A stretch of 64,000 bases of DNA from Oryza sativa Japonica Group (lineage: Eukaryota; Streptophyta; Magnoliopsida; Poales; Poaceae). The notes under the pieces are model-generated. The model was not told the origin of the DNA and made no database searches. It saw only the letters and a list, made by a program, of their open reading frames with translations. A program made the position numbers and the translations under genes. The stretch covers positions 5,676,501 through 5,740,500 of the forward strand of contig NC_089042.1 in the NCBI RefSeq assembly GCF_034140825.1, in the 5' to 3' direction. Positions 58,085-64,000 of this stretch are shown here, piece after piece. How positions within the stretch are numbered: the first letter of the stretch is position 1; every line of letters begins with the position of its first letter.

Positions 58085-60984
58085 TTAAGATAATGTGATA
58101 TTATTTCCATTATCTGCATCAGCTGTTCCTGTTTAATAGCATGGGATCATTTCAGTTAGGCATCATGCTCCAATAAATAAATGGTCCATCTGTCATTACA
58201 ATTTTCATAATCAAAAGTAAAAGGTTGTACCAGATGATTTAATAATCCAACTTTGAGCACAGATAAGTGCTTCAGTTGTCTCAGGGCCCAATTTTCCGTT
58301 AAATAGCTCTGCCCGATGATCACTATCGTCATTGAATGCAGATTCAGCGGAAACTGCACATCCAGGTATTGCTAGAATATCCCGTGCCATTTTAGCAAGA
58401 GATGGGTACGCTGCTGAATTATCCTTCCACCATTTCAGAATATCAAAAGAATCGTTTTGAGGACAGAGCCCCCCTCCAAGATACTCAAAAAGCTCTTTGA
58501 ATTCCTCAAGTGCAGCTTGTGCTATGGTGTAATTCGTTCTCTGTTTATGTAATGGAGCACTAATTTGTGTACCTGAACCATTGTTGCCTTGATTCAGTAT
58601 CTCATTACTTTGCTCATTAACATGAGAGTACTGAATATAGAGCTCATAAAACTTTGCACGCACCTCAGAGATATAGGTTCCAGCATCTTGACTAAAAGCT
58701 TCTCTGAAACGAAGTTCAATGAAAGCGAGCTTATATCTGGGGTCTAGAACCACAGCTATCGACAACCACAAGTACCACTTCTTCCAATGGTTATCAAATT
58801 TCTCCTGCATATTCTTCACTTTAATAACCCTCTCTATGTTTTTTATTCTAGGTAATTCTTGTAGGGTTGCTCTTAAGCTCCATATCACATGAAAATATGA
58901 ATTAAAAGTCAAGTTATAAGGTTCATAAAAAGCTTTCGTTGCATGATAGATTGCCCTTGCAATCTTGCAAAAGTTCTCTGTTGCTTCCAGATCATCTAAT
59001 GATGGACGTTCACTGCCATTTGAAAGTGGAAATGATTTGATGAACTGCAAAGCAGCCTCACACCAATAGAATGTTAAGTACCGGTATTTTGATCCAAAAG
59101 AGGGACGGTCTAGCTGCAGCTGTGATACAACTTCCTGACATTTCAGCTTACGCTCGGGAGTGTTTGTCATGTAACGAGACCACATCGATCGCACCTCTCT
59201 CCCAACGGTGTATTGCATAAGATCATCGAGGCCATCTACCATACAAGGGATAGTTAATAGCTTGCATTTGGCAACAAGGTAGTTCTTTCCAGTCGTAAGG
59301 TCATCCTCCAAGGATATTGTGGCTTTCTTATCCACTGATCCCTCCAATGTCACTCCTAAAAGCTTCGGCTCAAGACACCAATCTCGAACTACCTTCTTCA
59401 ACACCATCTTGTCATCATCCTCATAATTAGCAATTTCGGATTGCCAGTGTGGGAACAAGTTCAAGTCTAAACCATCCGATTCTGAAAGACAACATCTTAT
59501 TGTTTTTCTATTAATCTTCCACTCTTCATCAATAAAGTGCACTGTTAAACAAACAATTCCTGTTTCATAACTCCCAGAGTACCACTTATTCACTGACAGG
59601 AAAACTCCGCCAGGTGTAGCTATTATTTTCTCCTTCAGCTTCAATTTTTCCTTCTCGTAAACACTAATAAACTTGTCCTCAACTGTAGTTTGTGGAACCA
59701 TATTCGGAGCTGGATTTCTACCCGCCAGAAATGACGCAAAGCTTGCACGGTACATGGCAGGGAAGGGACAAAGTTTCAGGACCGTAGCCCTCATAAACTC
59801 TTCAAGAGGATTTTCTTGACCATTTTCCAAGTTCTGTGAAGGATTTTCTTGACCATTTTCCAAGTTCTCTGAAACAGGTAAATCAGGCTGTGACTGCGAA
59901 GTTGAACTCCTTCGCTTTTTCTGCACCCTGCTGGTTCCAGCCTTTTCAGGACAGATCTTCAGATGTCGGCGTAGGTGGCTGGTTCCATTTCTAGTCTCTG
60001 CAACGAGCCTGAGTTTACAATGATTACATATGGCAGTATGGAGCTTTCCATCCTTAAACACAAGTTTAAATTCCTTCCACACCTTGGACTTAAGTTTTCT
60101 CCTGTAATCAACATATGGTATTACTACTCTTTATCATTATTTCTCTATTGAAACCACAACATATGTGCATACGAAAAATCACAAACAGAGTCATCATAAA
60201 TCAAACTAATCAAGTTTTTTTTATCAGTTTCACGGAACAGGGGATTTTTTATCCAGGATTTGTAAACGGTAAAAAAGTTGATAGATACTTCTCCAACGCG
60301 TGCAAAGGATGTTGAGTTTGCACAAAAGCTTGGAGACAGAAGAAAAGCAAGAGTATTTAGGGAAAATATTGTATCTTTTTTCAATTTTAAGGAGGTTGGG
60401 GAAGTAACAAAAGCAAATTACCTTTGCATTGCATTGGGATCACCAGCAGCTGCATCCTCGTCCATTTCTACATCACCAGCATCGTCTTCATTCCTATCAC
60501 TTGAACCAGACGATTGATCATCTCCATTTTCTGTCTCAGGCACCGAAGGTCCAGCCGCAGCCCCTGCTGCATCTGATGCCTCAACTAGCACACCAACTTG
60601 AGACATTGGCTCCAGTCTATCTGACTGTCGTAGATGATTGTGTCTGCCCCTGTAAAATGTTTCAACATCTGCAGTGTATGCCACTGTTTTCTGGACCACA
60701 CAGTTTGCTTGGGCACATTGATAGTGGGATAATATCGTTGGAGACGACTCACCCTGAGTTGTACTCTGTCCGGTCATCCTCCAATAGTAGCCATCATCAT
60801 CAGCTAGGCAAATGTTACCATGATCTGTGTGTGACTGCTGTGCTGCGGCCACCTGAACTACTGCTGTGCTGAATGAAGAACCCACATGCTGCTGCGCAGT
60901 AGATGGCGCGGACATCAAGGCTGAGAAGGGGCGGAATCCTTGATCAGCCATGGTGTACTGCGGTTGGCCCGATTGATTCTCCAT
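58085..60984 (-). CDS. WRKY-BED-hAT fusion protein, paralogue 3 (825 aa)
   Basis: Exons (minus): 60984-60422, 60101-58231 and 58128-58085; phases agree with the other two copies, but the small second exon is absent. The WRKY-like domain is more degenerate (DDDGYYWRMTGQS, ligands C90, C95, H116, H118, YRGRHNH). The BED finger shows AICNHCKLRLVAE and SHLRRHLKICP. A short duplicated segment (LENGQENPSQN / LENGQENPLEE) follows. The hAT body has VHFIDEEWKINRK, and the dimerisation region FDILKWWKDN and RDILAIPGCAVSAESAF. The first catalytic position is Asn (LSVNKW). The last exon encodes GTADADNGNNITLS, related to ETGDENGGS of the others. It is the most diverged member, so an older duplicate. A leader intron with donor at 61954 is likely. 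Probably a nuclear DNA-binding protein. Confidence 0.8.
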
Positions 60985-62640
60985 ACCCTATATGAAGCGA
61001 ACTGCTTGTTCTAAAAACTTTCTGTTTTCTAGTAAGACCTATGGAAAATGTATAGATAGCACCATCTCAATGTTGTATTGAGAATCTTCTGTAGATACTG
61101 CAGTCATAAAATGAAATGGAATTTGATGTATAAATTATTTTTCTCAAACAGTTGCCAATATTTTATAAGAAGGAGGTGTCCTATTTTAAGGAGTAAACAG
61201 GGACCAAACTTTATAGTGTCCAGTTACTTAGGGAAAACTAAGCAAAAACCACAGCTACAACAACACACCAACAACTAACCTAACGTAAGCTACCACGACG
61301 GAGCTCAACACAAGGCATCGGCACCAAGTATGCCATAGAGGCGACACAACAACCCACACATGTTACCGTTGCGAGTTTGCCACGCAAGTGACACATCAAG
61401 AGATTGCAATGTGTCATCATTGCCAAGCTTCGGATGTATAAATTATATATCTACTAATCCTTTCAGTCATAAATATTTAATATATTGGACAAGATCTGAT
61501 TAAATTTTTTAAAACTTTTTTTAAAAAAAAAGTATGTATAGATTAGCCTAAAAAAGCACTTCCATAATCTCTTAAACCTATCAGATTCTATGAAACTTGT
61601 TCTGTTATAATATTATGGTTGAAGTCACATATACCGTAAGAAGTTTCTGGAAAAGAAGCAGTGATACTTTGGGCACTAGTAGTTTCGATCCTGTCGGCGG
61701 AACTAAGAATATTTTCTTTTCACGACGGGAAAAATCTAACTATATGCCTATATAGCAGGTTTTGCTGTGATAAATACCTCACAACAATATTTGAGAAAGA
61801 AAAAACCTACAACAACAACAACAGCAGCAAAAATCAATTGATGTTCGCTAAAAAGCCCAAGCAGCCGCTTGGGGTTCCATGATTATGCAGAAAAAAACTG
61901 ATGTGAAATCAAATAGAGAAGGATTGGGAAAAATAATGTTGATAAACAAATTACCTGTTTATGGTTGCAAAAAATCAGAAGCGAGAAGCAATCGCAGTCG
62001 CAGCAGCAGGCGATTCCTCAGATATACCGATCGATCAAGTCAACCACACACTCATCTCAAAGTCAAGATTCTCGAGCCTGGCAGAAAGGTTGGAACTGGG
62101 AAGTCAGTCGTCGCCTCGCCTGGCAGTTGATATGGAGGGGAGGTGGAGGTGTGGCCATACGCATTGCTATCACAAGACTAGCCGCGATATTTCCTCACGG
62201 GCTCACGACGAACTGACCAATTTATTGCTTTGCTTTGATGGCGATGGCGATGGAGATGTCATGGAACCAGTCAGCCAGAGCTCCAGGAGCAGGCAAGCCT
62301 TGGATTTGGAAGATGTAGAGGTGAACACGAACCAAAGAAGCCAGCATCGGATGCGGCGGCGGCGGCGGCGGCGGCGGCCGGAGGTCGGCGAGGAGGGTAG
62401 AAAAATTCATGGGTAGCCACCGGCGGCGCCGTCGATGTAAGCACGGGGAAGCGGCCTAATTAAGCATTATTAGGAGTAGGATGAACGGCCCAGATGGATC
62501 ACTGGGCCCAAGCCTGTAACGGACAGCCCAGATTGGATCGCTAAAAAGGAATTGGTGGCTGAGTCGGTGGCCCAGATTGGATCTCCCGCCGACTGCGTCC
62601 CTTCTCCCCGTTTCTCTCCTTCCATCGTGAGGCGCTCGAG
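60985..62640 (-). promoter_or_regulatory. Upstream region of WRKY-BED-hAT paralogue 3
   Basis: The probable non-coding first exon ends at ATAAACAG then GTAATTTG (donor 61954), leaving a leader intron of about 1 kb that holds unassigned AT-rich sequence. At 62449-62540 GGCCTAATTAAGCATTATTA, AACGGCCCAGAT and CTGGGCCCAAGCC resemble the F-box-type promoter at 32525. A GGC/CCG trinucleotide run lies near 62355-62376. Open frames here match nothing I know. Confidence 0.45.
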
Positions 62641-63659
62641 ACGGCGGAGCTCGGCCGGGCTCGCCAGCCGTCTCTCCCCTTTCTGCCGCCGCCGGCCTCC
62701 CAGTATCTCTGAAGAGAAGAGAAGAGAAGAGAATAAAGAAGAGGCGCTTATCCTACATTTCTTTTTCTTCTCATTTACATCTGGGCCTTATATTTTTTTA
62801 TATTTTATTTTGCTGACTAGGATGTCACGTTAGCGAAACAAGATCCATACTGACGTGGGACCGAAATTATACGGTTTTGTATATATTAGGGGTGAATATT
62901 TCTGGTACTAGGGATTAGGATGCCATACAAACTCGCCATGCCACCCCCGTCCCTCCTCTCCCTCCTCCTAGCCGCATCCGTCTCCCTGCGAAGCCGACGA
63001 GCCGCGCGGAGATCCTCCACCGCAAACCGCTTTCCTGTCCACGGAGCACGAGCTGCCTCGCCACTCCACGCCTCCTCTTCTGGAGGCGGCGGACAAGAAC
63101 ACGACAGCGGATGGCGGCGGCTATGTGGAGGAAGATGCTGCGGATGGGGAGAGGAGCGGCAGACCCCGCCTCCTCCGAGCCATAGCAGCCCGACTGCTCC
63201 GCCTCCGCCTTCGACCCACTCCGCGTCGAAGATGCCGAGGATCGGGACGCTGTGGTGGCGTCATCATCCTCCTCAACTTCAAATTCGCGCGAAGATCGAG
63301 ATGGCCCGACGGCAGCGTGCGGCTATAGTGATGAGGGGAAGAGGAAAGGGCCACCGCGAGCCTCTACCCGCCCACGAGCCTCTGTCGCCAACCGCCACCC
63401 TTGCTGGCCACCACTCTTCTCCCTTCTCTCCGATGGCCGCCGCCCACTGCGCACCTCTCCCTTCACCCATCGCCGTCGAGCACCCACCATCGCCAACCTC
63501 CCTGCCTCCTCGCTCCCCACCCACCTCGCCGGCCTCCCCGTCTCATCCCTCTGCGTGCTCTTGCCATTGGAGAGAGGAGATAAGAGGTAGAGAGGATGAG
63601 GTGGAGGTGGTGGGGCCCACTATTTTTTACTTCTTGTTTGACTGACATATGAACCCCAC
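62641..63659. other. GC-rich intergenic sequence, no gene recognised
   Basis: A 241-codon frame at 62920-63645 is low-complexity (Pro, Ser, Arg-rich), overlaps other long frames on both strands and has no domain I recognise. Such blocks are typical of MULE interiors in rice. I do not call a gene. Confidence 0.45.
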
Positions 63660-63915
63660 ATATTATTTTTTTTCAATTTTTAATATTGCTCCATTTATTT
63701 TTTCGAATCAAATTGCTACGTAAGCGCCACGTCACCATCACGTAGGATGAAGACCAAGTCAAACCAACCACATAGGCACCACGTAAGCCAAAAACCTCCA
63801 TCCAAACCGCCGAAGGACCTCGTTGCACCGGTTTTGTAAGTTAGGTGACGGATTGTATCTGGTTTTTAGGTTCAGGGATGAAAATCGGATTCGTTGTCAA
63901 GTTAAAAGACCTCGA
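63660..63915. mobile_element. MULE terminal arm
   Basis: Contains GTGACGGATTGTATCTGGTT and GAAAATCGGATTCGTTG. Read in inverse it aligns with the arm at 44401. The matching left arm is not clear within the window, so the element's extent is unknown. Confidence 0.45.
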
Positions 63916-64000
63916 ATGAATTCATTCCTTCTTCATTCTTTCTGCTACTAAGCCTACTAGTGCAATTGTTCCAACTGTGCTTCCCCAACAGAAACACCTG

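Noticed and set aside
62920-63645. 241-codon open frame
   Set aside because: Pro/Ser/Arg-rich, no domain, several equally long overlapping frames, next to a MULE arm. Not enough to call a gene.
1-64000. tRNA, rRNA, CRISPR array or bacterial-type signals
   Set aside because: No cloverleaf with A and B boxes, no rRNA sequence and no spaced repeat array were seen. The DNA is plant nuclear, where CRISPR arrays are not expected.

Overview
The window looks like nuclear DNA of a grass, almost certainly rice (Oryza). The evidence is GC-rich first exons, plant GT-AG introns, a plant BiP with an HDEL tail, WRKY, MATH-BTB and plant F-box/LRR families, and a dense set of rice-type MITEs, Helitrons, Pack-MULEs and small LTR elements. 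From memory, an F-box cluster next to an intronless BiP suggests rice chromosome 8, but the sequence alone does not prove this.

Layout. (1) 1-19,700: a tandem array of plus-strand F-box/LRR genes. There is a 3' end at 70-548, complete genes at 3276-6063, 7716-10219 and 14163-17114, and a broken copy at 18360-19693. All share one design: a long exon with F-box, LRRs and an acidic linker, a 156-162 nt exon, a 190 nt FBD-like exon, and a short variable last exon. (2) 19,909-22,074: an intronless minus-strand ER Hsp70 (BiP) with a compact promoter and a possible unfolded-protein-response site. (3) 22,293-26,480: no gene, but a train of non-autonomous Helitrons and MITEs. (4) 27,018-36,574: two more F-box genes, one with an in-frame stop inside the F-box, the other frameshifted and split by a miniature LTR retroelement. 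(5) 37,724-60,984: three minus-strand paralogues, each joining an N-terminal WRKY-like domain to a BED zinc finger and a hAT-transposase body (861, 861 and 825 residues). Between them lie an F-box 3' remnant, a Pack-MULE carrying aspartic-protease fragments, and a frameshifted MATH-BTB gene. (6) 61,000-64,000: upstream sequence of the third WRKY-BED-hAT gene and MULE-like sequence.

The most interesting content is the WRKY-BED-hAT family. Reading frames, splice phases and a tiny last exon are conserved in all three copies. The expected first catalytic Asp of the transposase is Thr, Thr and Asn, so these look like domesticated DNA-binding proteins, not transposons. Shared flanks suggest the region grew as repeated units of F-box gene (+) followed by WRKY-BED-hAT gene (-). 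The F-box members decayed while the fusion genes stayed open.

F-box proteins and MATH-BTB proteins are both substrate adaptors of ubiquitin ligases (SCF and CUL3), so the window is rich in fast-evolving adaptor genes. Exon boundaries were placed by comparing paralogues within the window and have not been tested against transcripts.
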